A DNA stretch of 64,000 nt from Girardinichthys multiradiatus (lineage: Eukaryota; Chordata; Actinopteri; Cyprinodontiformes; Goodeidae): positions 6,370,740 through 6,434,739 of the forward strand of contig NC_061804.1 in the NCBI RefSeq assembly GCF_021462225.1, in the 5' to 3' direction. Each line of letters opens with the position of its first letter. Position 1 is the first letter of the stretch. Positions 10,151-21,301 of the stretch are shown piece by piece. The position numbers and the translations under genes were made by a program. The notes below the pieces were generated by a model. The model had not been told where the DNA came from and ran no database searches. It saw only the letters and a list, made by a program, of their open reading frames with translations.

Positions 10151-11430
10151 TCTTTTGACTATGTCCATTTCTATTTTTCTTTTATTTCCATCTCTTTATT
10201 CATATTTTCAATTAAATTCCTCACTGAAAGCTGTTTGTAATGTTTGCAGCTGCAGCAAACAGTTTTAGACAAATATGAGAGCAATGCAAGGACTTCAGAA
10301 AAATTTGGCAACCGAGTGGGACCATTATGTAAGACAACTAAGGCAACCTGGGACAGCCAGGTTTCACTATCAAACGAGCCAAACGTTTATATGGTAATCT
10401 GTCAAACGTCTATTGCCTCATAATGCCAGCTGATCAGCCCGATTCTTGTGCCTCTTATGATGTCATCATGTAAAATACGCACAAAGCAGAATTAACTGCT
10501 TTTTCTTTTCTGTCTCTTTTACATAGTTCATGTTTGTGAAACCCTGCCGTGGAAATCTCTAATTCATTATCCAGCTTTGTTTTTATAATTGGTGTATATT
10601 TGTTAAAAATAGATACACCAGTGGGTAGTATCTTTAAAAAGATTTTTTGGTCCTTCTTCAATCCAAACATCAGCTGCTGCAGTCAGTTTGGATTAATGTC
10701 ATTTATGATGGATTTCATCTGAGCCCTGTGGTTACATCAGAAAATGTAAAACTGAGAAATCTACAGCTATGCTCTGCAGAAGAAGATCGAGGGTCAGTCA
10801 AATTACAGGCATAGATGCTAAGTCCTGCTTCATGCTTGTCACATACATGGTCAGAATGACTTTGGCATAATTTGTGAAAATGTACAATACTGGGTAAAAG
10901 TTGTAGGTTATAACTGGTATCTTTATATTTTACTTCTAAGCAGAAATACTTTCTTGTAATCCTGGGGATGTTAATGCACTCCACACAGTGTAACAGTCTG
11001 CACTTGAGATTGTTGTCTACGCCACTCACTTACCTATAGGCCAAATCATCTTTATCATATATTTTTTTTTGTGAATGTAAAGAAATGAAATTTAATCATT
11101 GTAAGGTGTTAAACAGAGTTTGAATGATTTCACAGCTGAGTAACCCACCACTTTACCTTTTGTATTCTTCTTTAAAGGAACACCTAGATGTATTCTAATG
11201 TGGGTGAAATCAAGAAAACGACTCGAGTCTTTGGTCTTCTTTACCCCATTTTATCCTTTTTTCCTCTTTCTTTTCTCACCCCTCGACTCTTCTATCTGCT
11301 GTCCTCGCTCCTTTCATTAGCTGAACAAAAAATGGCCCCCTCCACTCCCCAGAGGAAAGCCATTAAAATATAATATGCCTTTTTTCACCTTTTTTCCATC
11401 TCTCTCTCCCTTTGGAAAGTTTTCCTTTGT
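10151..11430. other. Unassigned sequence
   Basis: No recognisable element or gene. The 3' part (11220-11430) becomes pyrimidine-rich, leading into the exon candidate at 11442. Confidence 0.4.
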
Positions 11431-11441
11431 GTACTTTACAG

Positions 11442-11563
11442 GTGATAAATGATTCTTCGGGTGCAGAAGATCATGCTGTTGAAAATGACAATGTCAACTA
11501 TGACCTTATTATGAACATGTGAAGCATCAACATTTGTATTTCACCCCTACAGATGCTAATAAA
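11442..11563 (+). other. Candidate terminal exon of an unknown host gene
   Basis: A long pyrimidine tract ends in TTTACAG at 11435-11441. From 11442 there is an open stretch of 26 codons rich in Asp, Glu and Asn, a TGA at 11520-11522, and an AATAAA at 11558-11563. Acceptor, short frame, stop and poly(A) signal are in the order expected of a last exon. The frame is too short to identify and could be chance. Confidence 0.2.
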
Positions 11564-12585
11564 GCCATGTTCCTTACACAGTGACTCTGTCTACAAAATA
11601 AAGTCCAATTAAGGAGTATTTACAATAATTGCCACATTGTGTAGGAGACAAAATAAAGAAAACCACTCATTTCTGTGAGGTACGTTCGAGGTGGGTGCTC
11701 TGTCATTAAAAAGAGTAAATTTGTAACAGTGAACCTTTCTGAAAAGAGAGTAATATTGAAGTGTACATTAAGGCAGAGAGCTGCATCAGCTTTCACTCAT
11801 TTTTCTTTCTGCAGAGGGTATGCATACAAATCTAAACTGCAGCTTTTACCCTGTGGCACCTTTTGCACATAAACACATCACTGCAATTAAACACAAAGGT
11901 AAAGTGAGAATAGGAAGCCTCAGAGACAAATCAAAATGGGGGTAATGATAAGATATCTATAAGATATTTGATGCAGCAGCACATGTGTAATACTCATGTG
12001 GCTCAAAAGAGTTGTGCCTGGTGTGATCATGAAAATGCATGGGGAGATAGTTGTGGCAATGTGCTGCTGATGAATAAACCAAGGTGTGGGCCAAGGATAG
12101 TATCTCAGTGTGGCACAAATTAGCAGACAGAAACCTATTTGGTGAGTACAAAGAGCATCTCAGCTTGATAAAATTTTCTGTGATACAATCTGACTGCGGG
12201 AATACTCCTTTATTTAGCCATAGTAGTCTTAGGAAAATCGCTTAGTGTTGCTGACAGATAAGGCCTGATCGACAGGTATAGCAGGCGCTCATCCAAAAGT
12301 GTAGACTGGGGTCGAGTCTGAGCTTCTGCATCCCGCTGGCGATTTCATATCGCATTTAAACTGAAAGTCATTCCAACAAGTATAAATGATTAAAAGCAGG
12401 TGGCAGAAGAATATCAGCGTTTGTTTGAAACAGATAGTCTAGTGTCAGAGTTGGCAAAAGTGTAGTGACCTTTTAAAAATTTGTAGTGGCAGGAAATGGC
12501 AAATCTCGCTACAAACTGAACCGCCACCCCCTCTTTCCTTCCTCACCTTCACTCATCCAAGTGATCATTAGATGTGGCCTGCCAA
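11564..12585. other. Unassigned sequence
   Basis: Nothing recognised. Short open frames on both strands look random. Confidence 0.4.
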
Positions 12586-12588
12586 ACA

Positions 12589-12780
12589 TCAGATAAGGAG
12601 GGTTTCATTAAGATTTCTGCTTGCTCTCCCTCCGTCCTTAACCCTTAAAGCCAGCTCGTCCACTTGGTCTCCCTGCTTGTCATCTTCCTTACCTAACGAA
12701 GTCCCCTCATTAGCTGCAGCCTGCTGGGCTTGAGACAGAACCGCCTTCGTTAAGTCCAGAGTTTTGCATTCTCTGTCCAT
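12589..12780 (-). other. Candidate coding exon, unknown protein
   Basis: On the minus strand a 63-codon frame opens with ATG at 12780 and ends at 12589. It is richer in GC than its surroundings and strongly hydrophilic, with a Gln/Ala-rich segment and then Glu/Asp/Lys-rich sequence. It looks more like real protein than most short frames here. A GTAAGG at about 12687-12692 (minus strand) could be a splice donor after about 29 codons. No family was recognised. An A-rich run lies directly upstream of the ATG. It may be a host exon or a fragment of an unrecognised element. Confidence 0.2.
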
Positions 12781-13015
12781 GGGGCATCAATTTTTTTTTT
12801 TTTTCTTAATCTTGAAATGTCTTATTCTATTCGATATTTCCTGATCTACAGGCACTGGTGAGTGATTTTTGCCGCAAATGAGCTGGGATACAGATGGAAC
12901 CATTGTAATCAGCTCCACTGCTGCATCATGACTGGGAAAATGCTTGAAAAACCAGGAGGGATCACCTCTTTTAATCATGACTGACCTATAGTTAGCATAT
13001 GTGTTGTTAACCATA

Positions 13016-14233
13016 CAGTGCCTTGCTAAATAGCTCACTAAATATTTTTTTCATGTTACAACCAGAAATTTTACTAGGATTTTATGAGATAGATCAACAC
13101 AAAGGGGTTCATAATTCTGAAATAGAGGGAAAATAATACATTGTTTATAAAACATTTCAGTAAAAAAATCAAGTGAACTGTCTTCAGATGTGAAATAATC
13201 ACGTAATTTGTTTCTTTGTACAACTCCCCATGCTGTGTGAAGGCCTCAGATAATCTGTTAGAGAACATTAGTCAACAAACACCTACGTCTACTGTGTCCC
13301 AGGTCAGGAATAGAGTTGTGCAGATGTTTAAAGCAGGGTTAGATTAGAAAACATTATCAAAAGCTCTGAACATCTCACAGAACTCTGTCCAATCCATCAT
13401 CTGAAAAATGGAAAGAGTACGGCACAATTGGAATCCTATTGAAAGCCTACCAAAAATGGCAAAAATGTCTACCTAAATGATTTTTGGCTTTCCATGGAAA
13501 ATGCCAATAGTGGATAAAAATCAAGATGGTTTATTTAGGTTTTGTACAGAGTATAGCATCATGCTGTGGGGATGATTTTCTTTAACAGGAATGATGACCC
13601 TAAACATACAGCCAGAGCTACAATAGAATGGTTTAGATCACAATAATCCAGACCAAGTCCAGACCTAAATCCAGTTGGAAACTTGTGTCATAGTTTGCGG
13701 TGGTGAAGGACCAAAGTGGCAACAGGACATTGGCAGGCGCATAGTGGTTGGATATATTTAAATAAACAAACTAAACTTACAGGTCACAAAGGAAAACTCA
13801 GGAACCACGGCTGATAACAAGGCAACAGGGGAATAAACAGAGCAATGCAACAGGAGGATAAAACAGACGACCTGACAAAGAGGAAACAGAAAACACGGGC
13901 TAAAATACAACATAAATCAGGTGATTGCAATCAAACAAACACAACATGTGTGCAGGGAGACCAGGGGAACAACAAAACATCTAACAGAACCTAAACAGAG
14001 AGGAACCAGATCTATAAGGAAATATAAACAAACTCAAAACCCCAAACACAGTCATATTCTGACTCAATATGTTTGCTCACAGATAATCTCCATCTAGTCT
14101 AAGACTGAGCTATTTTACTAAGAAAAATGGGCAAAAGTGGCAGTCTCCTAGTGTGCAAAGCTTTTGGACAGGGGGCTAAATACATATTCATATGCTTTTC
14201 CTTTTAGTTCATGGGCATGTTTGGAGGGCACTG
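13016..14233 (+). mobile_element. Decayed Tc1-like element with both ends and an inserted repeat
   Basis: The left end is CAGTGCCTTGC at 13016 and the right end GGGCACTG at 14226-14233, each next to TA, the Tc1 target. Plus-strand patches of transposase are readable around 13280-13450 and 13590-13690; the latter holds a DPKHTARA-like second-Asp region and a PDLNP patch. The C-terminal part resumes at about 14080-14190. A block at about 13690-14075 interrupts it. All frames are broken. Confidence 0.7.
13690..14075 (-). repeat. Purine-rich dispersed repeat inside the Tc1 relic
   Basis: An A/G-rich block with repeated ACAGAG/AACAGG words lies between two parts of the Tc1 transposase, so it inserted after the Tc1. 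Its composition matches the minus strand of the block at 8150-9060. Class unknown. Confidence 0.4.
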
Positions 14234-17200
14234 TATGTTGTATTCCAGAATGCTACATGTTTAGTTTACTTTAAGCTTGTCTCGGGTAAAACCTGTAGAT
14301 AACTGCATCCTTAAAGACTTCTCGTCCGGTTTCTTGTGAATAAATTAATATTGATGAATTAATACATGTGAAAAGAGGAATTTTCCAGAAACTGAATAGG
14401 TGATTTGGAGATTTTTCGCCTCTTCTGATCAAACAAAGTTTCCATCTCTCTGATCCTTTCTTTGATTTTTGGGTTTGTTATTACATCTGCCCTTCTTCTG
14501 AACTTAGTTCCATCTATTTTGGACTTCTATGTAATTCCTGTCATCCCAGCAAATAGTTTACTATCTTGTCATCAGTGCTATTTTTATTTTCTTCCCCCTC
14601 CCTACCTTGGCTTGAGCCTAATCTCTATTAAGCAGCTGGCATGGCTGCTGATGGTGATAACTGTGCTCAAAAATTAAAAAATATATATTTTTTTTATTAA
14701 CAGCCTGAAATGAAAGCTGCAGTACCAAGCCTGTTCAGGGCATTCCATTGCAAAATACAAAACTAATTGATTTTTTGTTTTTAATAAAAGGTATGGAAGC
14801 CTGGAAAGAGGGAAAGATGTAGGTTGTTTACCTTGTTACATCTGAACCATCATGCTCTGGCATCCATTGAGACGCTGCAGGATACCGTTTAGTTAATTAC
14901 AAGCTAAAATTGAAGTTGGTGAAGTGAAAAAGGAAGGCACAATAATTAAGTTTTAAGAAAAAAATGTTTGTGTTCTAGGCCAAAACACCATTTAAAAAAG
15001 CTTAGTGTAGATTTCCTGCAAACAGTCATTTATTTAAACATCTATAGACATCTTAACAGGTTTTACGTGGTTAGAGACTAAATTCCAGCGTTGTAGTGGA
15101 TTTAATTTACACATTTTTTGGAAGAAGTTGTACAAGTCTTCTAAGGTTTTTCTTTTTGTCTTGCAATTAGAAAACTATATTGTGCCTAAAGTGAGTTTTT
15201 AATATCACCAAGGAGACTTTATTTGAGGCCAAGTAGATCACCGTCACAACATAAAGTGAACTCAGAACCTGTTCTGGATCAGAGTTTACATGCAAATTAT
15301 TTTTGATGACAAAGCAGAGATCTTTCAAATCTCAACTGTTGGTCAGTCTGTATAGACAGCAGACAAGGATATTTAGACAGAGGACAAAGGCCGACTTCCC
15401 GCATGCCCCCCAATGTGTGCCAATTTCGAGGCCACTAGCTCTTGGGCTCAAACAGGCTGTTCACCAGCTGATCAAATATTTAAGACCATGAGACAAACCC
15501 TGTGCATTATTCTAGCTTTCATGATTTTTTTTTTCTTATAGGCATTCACATTGTCATGGCCTCCTGATGACAAAGACATAAAAGCTTTTCTTGATATTAA
15601 AAATGTCAGTATTGTCGAGATACACAAACAAGGCTTCTTGCAATGTGGATTTACTGCTAGGGTTGGATGCAGTGAAACATTATTTCAGTTTTCTAAAAAC
15701 ATTTTAAGAGTTAAGGGACAAAAAAGTCAAGTTGGTGAGCTAGGTGATCCAGTGTGTGTCTTTACGTGAAGCCTATCGGACTTCTGGCTCGGCACAGGTA
15801 ATTTTTTTTTCCTGACTGCTTCCCAATACCTACTCAAAGACTGTGTGAGAAGGCCTTGCTAAACAAAAACACATCTTTAAAGGCCACATCACTTCCCAGG
15901 CAAAAAACTTGGAATTTTTTTTACATTGCAAGGGATCATCGAACTTGGGATATTGGTGGAAGAAACGTTATCTCTCTTAAAAAGCCCTGTAAGAGTTGGA
16001 GTAATTTTGAAGCAAATGGTGATAAAGTTATTTATCTTCATTACGAAACTGCAGTACTGTTTAAAACTGTCATCCACTCATCATACAAAACAACTGGGTG
16101 AAAATTCTGACATCTTTTTTTCATTGGAAAAACAGAAATACTTTTTGTCCAAGCCAAGTTTTACATGAATCCAATTAAACAAATTAACATGAATTTAATT
16201 AAAGTAATTCATGAAAACTTATAACTTACTTATTTTGTTAGTGGTGTCAGTTGTCTTGACTTCAGCTTGGTCCAAATCCTGCAGCTTTACTCCTGACAGT
16301 AAGCAACATTGCATATGACACTACATATCAACTCTTAGCTTCTTTCCCCTAGGTCCATATCAATTTTGGAATAAATTTGAAAATTCTGGGTACCACTTTC
16401 TGCCCTTCAGATCTTCTTGCACTTACACACTGAGGTCAGACGAGCAGATGCTCCTGGATGTACCAAGAGGCAGATTAAAGCAAAGAACACACAACGCTGT
16501 TCACCATTGCTGCACCATACTTTTGGAATACCATGCCCTTTTAACATTAGGACCTCACCAACTCTTGATCCCTTCAAACCCTTGTCAAAAGTCTTGTTTT
16601 CTATCTGCCTGCCTGCCTGCCGTCCTGCCTGCCTGCCTGTGTTTCATTTAGTGAATTGAGTTACTGATATCAATACATTTTTAATAATATTATAATTTAC
16701 TAAATATGACTGTATAATGTTTATTTCACTTTATTGAATTGTGTGCCTTTAAGTTCTTAACTGGTTCCCTATTTTCTTTGTTCTATACTTCATACTAAGT
16801 TTTGGTCAAGGAACATAACAGTTTTTATAAATAAAACTGGGTTGGCATACCTTGATGATTAAAATGCAGATAAAGGGAATGCCTGTTAGTGTTAGCCCAG
16901 TATATTAAGAAAAGTAATGTGAATGAAATAATTGTCTTATAATTTCTTCTTTTCTTGGATGTCAAAAAGTCTAAAAAAGGTTGTCAAAGACAGCAGACAT
17001 TTGGATGAACTTGTTCATCAGATATTGTTCCTGCAGAAAGTGTTCAATGAGGAAGGTGGTTTTTTTGTTTACACAATTAAATCCTGACAGGGATGCATTT
17101 GAGGCTGGTCGATTTAGCACAAAGTATCTAATTTCCAAAGGTTTGAAAACAAGCTGCTTAAAAGCATATGAAGTTGCACTCTGTTGGATGGTTCTGTGTT

Positions 17201-17820
17201 ATTTGTCGGAAGCCTGTAATTACTCTGCCTGGACTTTATTGCACTGCACATTCTGGGATAAAAAGAGAAGCAGCAGCAATGGGGAGAGAGAGTGCAGACT
17301 GAGTCAAAGGATGAAGCCAGGAATTAGGCAAAGGGAAAAACATGACATTTCAGATTGATTTGTGCAGTAGTGAGGATTGAAATTGTGTAATACTAAAGCA
17401 AGATGGGAAGCATACGCTCTTTTAAATACTGAAATATAGTTATTGGAATGTAAGAACAAGCAAAAGACTTAAAGATATATGATCAAAGTAGTACTTGAAG
17501 GAAAAAGCTAATTAAGAGCATAAATATTGGGATTTCTGACACCACAAACAAACACTATACAGGATAACTAACATAATTTTAAGTTTGAAGAAAATCCAAA
17601 CTGCATGTGTTTATAACAGGTAAATGCCATTGTTATCTAACAAAAGATATTAGTACAATGCTGTGTGAGTGCTTGAAACAACATTAAATTGGATTTCTTT
17701 TGTGTATGAATGGTGCTACATCACTAAAATCATCAGTATTACAATATTCTATAAGCAGAATTAGACAAGAGATGTGTAGTATTTCTGTACAGAACGCTGC
17801 ACATATCACATTCCTGTAGA
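14234..17820. other. Unassigned sequence
   Basis: About 3.6 kb without a recognised element or gene. The longest plus-strand frame (16981-17358, 125 codons) has no recognisable family and no splice context. A short tetranucleotide tract lies at 16605-16639. Confidence 0.4.
16605..16639 (+). repeat. (CTGC)n microsatellite
   Basis: About eight CTGC units with one interruption. Confidence 0.85.
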
Positions 17821-18119
17821 TTTCCTGGTCTTCTGATGCTGAAACATCCTATTTACATCTTCCTCGGTGATCTTTAGTTGGTGGACGATTTTTTGGGAGG
17901 TGTGAATATCTGATTTTCAAACCTGGCGTAGAGCTGTTAAGGTCAACTCCCAGACTACGATTCTGCTCAGGGTGGAGAGATGGGCTCCTGTAGTTTTTTT
18001 TTTTAACTATTCCAAACTGCAGCTGGGTTGTTAGCTGAGAAGCTGTATTATAGCTTCTCCCTGTAGCTTCTTTTAGCTGCCCTGGTCTCCTGGGTCAGTT
18101 TGTTCCGAGCCTGTTTATA

Positions 18120-19729
18120 CAGGTCCTTCTCAAAATATTAGCATATTGTGATAAAGTTCATTATTTTCCATAATGTAATGATGAAAATTTAACATTCATA
18201 TATTTTAGATTCATTGCACACTAACTGAAATATTTCAGGTCTTTTATTGTCTTAATACGGATGATTTTGGCATACAGCTCATGAAAACCCAAAATTCCTA
18301 TCTCACAAAATTAGCATATCATTAAAAGGGTCTCTAAACAAGCTATGAACCTAATCATCTGAATCAACGAGTTAACTCTAAACACCTGCAAAAGATTCCT
18401 GAGGCCTTTAAAACTCCCAGCCTGGTTCATCACTCAAAACCCCAATCATGGGTAAGACTGCCAACCTGAATGCTGACAAGAAGGCCACTATTGACACCCT
18501 CAAGCAAGAGGGTAAGACACAGAAAGAAATTTCTGAACGAATAGGCTGTTCCCAGAGTGCTGTATCAAGGCACCTCAGTGGGAAGTCTGTGGGAAGGAAA
18601 AAGTGTGGCAGAAAACGCTGCAAAACGAGAAGAGGTGACCGGACCCTGAGGAAGATTGTGGAGAAGGGCCGATTCCAGACCTTGGGGGACCTGCGGAAGC
18701 AGTGGACTGAGTCTGGAGTAGAAACATCCAGAGCCACCGTGCACAGGCGTGTGCAGGAAATGGGCTACAGGTGCCGCATTCCCCAGGTCAAGCCACTTTT
18801 GAACCAGAAACAGCGGCAGAAGCGCCTGACCTGGGCCACAGAGAAGCAGCACTGGACTGTTGCTCAGTGGTCAAAAGTACTTTTTTCGGATGAAAGCAAA
18901 TTCTGCATGTCATTCGGAAATCAAGGTGCCAGAGTCTGGAGGAAGACTGGGGAGAAGGAAATGCCAAAATGCCAGAAGTCCAGTGTCAAGTACCCACAGT
19001 CAGTGATGGTCTGGGGTGCCGTGTCAGCTGCTGGTGTTGGTCCACTGTGTTTTATCAAGGGCAGGGTCAATGCAGCTAGCTATCAGGAGATTTTGGAGCA
19101 CTTCATGCTTCCATCTGCTGAAAAGCTTTATAGAGATAAAAATTTCATTTCTCAGCACGACCTGGCACCTGCTCACAGTGCCAAAACCACTGGTAAATGG
19201 TTTACTGACCATGGTATCACTGTGCTCAATTGGCCTGCCAACTCTCCTGACCTGAACCCCATAGAGAATCTATGGGATATTGTGAAGAGAACGTTGAGAG
19301 ACTCAAGACCCAACACTCTGGATGAGCTAAAGGCCGCTATCGAAGCATCCTGGGCCTCCATAAGACCTCAGCAGTGCCACAGGCTGATTGCCTCCATGCC
19401 ACGCCGCATTGAAGCAGTCATTTCTGCAAAAGGATTCCCGACCAAGTATTGAGTGCATAACTGTACATGATTATTTGAAGGTTGACGTTTTTTGTATTAA
19501 AAACACTTTTCTTTTATTGGTTGGAGGAAATATGCTGATTTTGTGAGATAGACATTTTGGGTTTTCATGAGCTGTATGCCACAATCATCCGTATTAAGAC
19601 AATAAAAGACCTGAAATATTTCAGTTAGTGTGCAATGAATCTAAAATATATGAATGTTAAATTTTCATCATGACATTATGGAAAATAATGAACTTTATCA
19701 CAATATGCTAATATTTTGAGAAGGACCTG
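18120..19729 (+). mobile_element. Tc1-A: apparently complete Tc1-like transposon (1610 bp)
   Basis: Ends are CAGGTCC at 18120 and GGACCTG at 19723-19729, flanked on both sides by the TA target duplication (18118-18119, 19730-19731). Inverted terminal repeats are about 200 bp (18120-18319 and 19530-19729). Within each arm an outer ...CAAAATATTAGCATAT and an inner ...CACAAAATTAGCATAT word repeat directly, giving the IR/DR structure typical of active Tc1 families such as Sleeping Beauty. It carries one full-length transposase gene. It inserted into an old LINE relic. The same element recurs at 62252-63861. Confidence 0.93.
18448..19452 (+). CDS. Tc1-like transposase, full length (copy A)
   Basis: A 334-residue uninterrupted frame. 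Residues about 1-55 form a helix-turn-helix that binds the terminal repeats (KTQKEISERIGCSQSAVSRH), and about 60-110 form a second one. A basic linker follows, and then the DDE catalytic domain with Asp148 (in LFSDES), Asp238 (in QHDLAPAH) and Glu273 (in PDLNPIE). The second Asp and the Glu are 34 residues apart, the DD34E spacing of Tc1. Length matches active members (about 340). The start at 18448 is the first ATG of the frame. It cuts and pastes the element at TA sites. It differs from copy B at about 15 residues, counted by eye. Whether it is expressed is unknown. Confidence 0.93.
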   Translation: MGKTANLNADKKATIDTLKQEGKTQKEISERIGCSQSAVSRHLSGKSVGRKKCGRKRCKTRRGDRTLRKIVEKGRFQTLGDLRKQWTESGVETSRATVHRRVQEMGYRCRIPQVKPLLNQKQRQKRLTWATEKQHWTVAQWSKVLFSDESKFCMSFGNQGARVWRKTGEKEMPKCQKSSVKYPQSVMVWGAVSAAGVGPLCFIKGRVNAASYQEILEHFMLPSAEKLYRDKNFISQHDLAPAHSAKTTGKWFTDHGITVLNWPANSPDLNPIENLWDIVKRTLRDSRPNTLDELKAAIEASWASIRPQQCHRLIASMPRRIEAVISAKGFPTKY

Positions 19730-20330
19730 TATAAGCCTCTTCCTTACTCCTACTCAGCTTTCCCAGATGTGAAGTAAACCATGGTTTATCTCTGTTGTAT
19801 GTGTGCAATGTCTTGGTCTGCACAAACATGTCCTCATAAAAATTGATGTAACAAGTGACAGTTTCAGGAAGTTAATTTAGGTCAGTGACTGAAACTTCAA
19901 AAATACTCCAAACTGTTCAGTCAAAGCAGGCCTGCAAAATCTGCTTTGACTGCTCTGTCCACTTCCTAGCAGGCAGAACCACAGGCTTAGAAGTTGTGAT
20001 TTCTGCCTATAGGTTGGGATGAGATGAAGCAGACAGTGATCAGAAAATTCCAAAGGAGCCCTGGTGACAGCGTGATGTGCATCTTTTAAAGCTGTGTAGC
20101 AGTATTGTGTGTTTTTATGCCTTGTGGGACACTTGATGTGCTGTATGTATTTTAAAAGGTCATTGGAGAGGTTTGCACTGTTAAATTCTCCAACAACAAA
20201 AATGAGAGTATATAGGTGTTTGTTTCTTCACCGGGTTGACACCGGGTACCGATCACTGCATAATAAGGTAAGCGGAGACCTGTTTTAATCGAACTCTGCT
20301 CTTTTGGCATTGTCGATAGGCCTAAATTCT

Positions 20331-20348
20331 TGGTGTCAGATGTCTGAG
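20331..20348 (+). other. Possible primer-binding site of ERV-B
   Basis: The first nine bases, TGGTGTCAG, equal the start of primer-binding sites for some tRNA-Leu species; the rest agrees only partly. It lies about 1 kb upstream of gag, which is far but compatible with the long leader. Confidence 0.3.
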
Positions 20349-20454
20349 TAAGTGAAATGTTCTGCTAAATTTAAAATGTGTAGACCAGTATGTTACAATA
20401 ATATAAAAGAGGTCAAGTAAAGTAAAGTGAGAAAATTCTGTTTGATTTAGTTCT

Positions 20455-20669
20455 GGGTTTGAGGCCTGTAGTTGAGATACTACAAATTCTGGGGTTGAAG
20501 TCCCCTTGAAGGTTTCGAGTCCTTCTGAATAAGGGTTCGAGGCCCGTGTGTTTCCTGAGTTTGGCTACTCTACATGTTTTCTGACGAGAATTCATGATTT
20601 TGCTGGGTTGAAGTTCCGGAGGGGGGGGACCTCCGAAGTGTAAACAGTTTTAAATAGGGTTCGAGTCCC
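20455..20669 (+). repeat. Array of six tRNA T-arm-like hairpins in the ERV-B leader
   Basis: Six 13-15-base words of the form GGG-TTCGAGN-CCC occur at 20455-20467, 20491-20505, 20511-20524, 20533-20545, 20605-20617 and 20657-20669. The copies at 20533 and 20657 match the RNA polymerase III B-box consensus (GGTTCGANNCC) exactly. Copies at 20491, 20533 and 20657 form a 3-4-bp stem with a 7-base loop, as in a tRNA T-arm. Spacing is irregular (20-72 bases). There is no tRNA body around any of them. Confidence 0.6.
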
Positions 20670-21301
20670 TGAGAGTTTTATATTTAAAGGAGTCAGAAGC
20701 TGAGACCAGGCAAAAACACAAGGGTGTGAGTGCTGTGTTTTATGCGAGTTCTGCCTTGATAAAACCAGATTACAAATGTAATAATACATAAAGCACATAC
20801 TATAAGTCCTGTGAAGCAAATTAATTACTGTGAACAGGTCATATGAATCTGTGAGACCAGTAATAGTGAGAGTATGACTGTGAGTTATAAATGACATTTG
20901 TAACAAGACCAGCATGATAAACTATGAGCTGAATAGGATAATTCATCAAGACTAGTTAGAAACTGGAGCGCATTTAGTGAACTCCAATAATAGATAGAAG
21001 TTGCATAAAACATAAACACATAAACAATACATGAGCTGTCCACAGAAGGTATAATCTGTGTAAACAGACGTTATCAGGCGGAGTGTATGAGAGTGTGAAA
21101 GGAGAGACGCCCTGCAGACGGCAGAACTCTTCATTGCTGTTGTGTGAATGCAGCATTCCTGTATGGAAACCTAACTGGTGTCAACAATGACAGGGTGCTG
21201 ATTGCTGTTTGGTGTCTTGAGACGTGTTTATGTCACTCTCAAAATAGTCCAGATACTCGGGACATAGCGTGCCATATTTTCTGGACGGCCTCAGTTGACC
21301 A
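20670..21301 (+). other. Rest of the ERV-B leader
   Basis: No coding frame was recognised between the hairpin array and the first gag fragment. A G-run with a self-complementary border (GGAGG...CCTCC, 20616-20635) precedes this region. Confidence 0.4.

Larger units (their letters stand above)
17826..20215 (-). pseudogene. LINE relic (L2-like), minus strand, split by Tc1-A
   Basis: Two pieces, 17826-18119 and 19730-20215, match the minus-strand LINE at 44524-46565 near its 5' end and then extend further 5' into the endonuclease-RT linker and endonuclease side. Joining cues are the block read as cctatttacatcttcctc (plus strand) at about 17849 and the ...gtaaaccatgg... block at about 19775. Both occur in the same order in the other copy. 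The RT part is missing. Frames are broken throughout. Tc1-A sits between the pieces with a TA duplication. Confidence 0.7.

Noticed and set aside
16981..17358. 125-codon plus-strand frame as a gene
   Set aside because: No recognisable domain, no splice or promoter context, and composition like the surrounding non-coding DNA.
18408..18852. Open minus-strand frames opposite the Tc1-A transposase (and likewise at 62540-62984)
   Set aside because: They mirror the transposase reading frame and recur only because the two Tc1 copies are alike; no independent family or start context.
20455..20669. tRNA genes
   Set aside because: Only T-arm-like words are present; no acceptor stem, D-arm or anticodon arm with correct spacing surrounds them.
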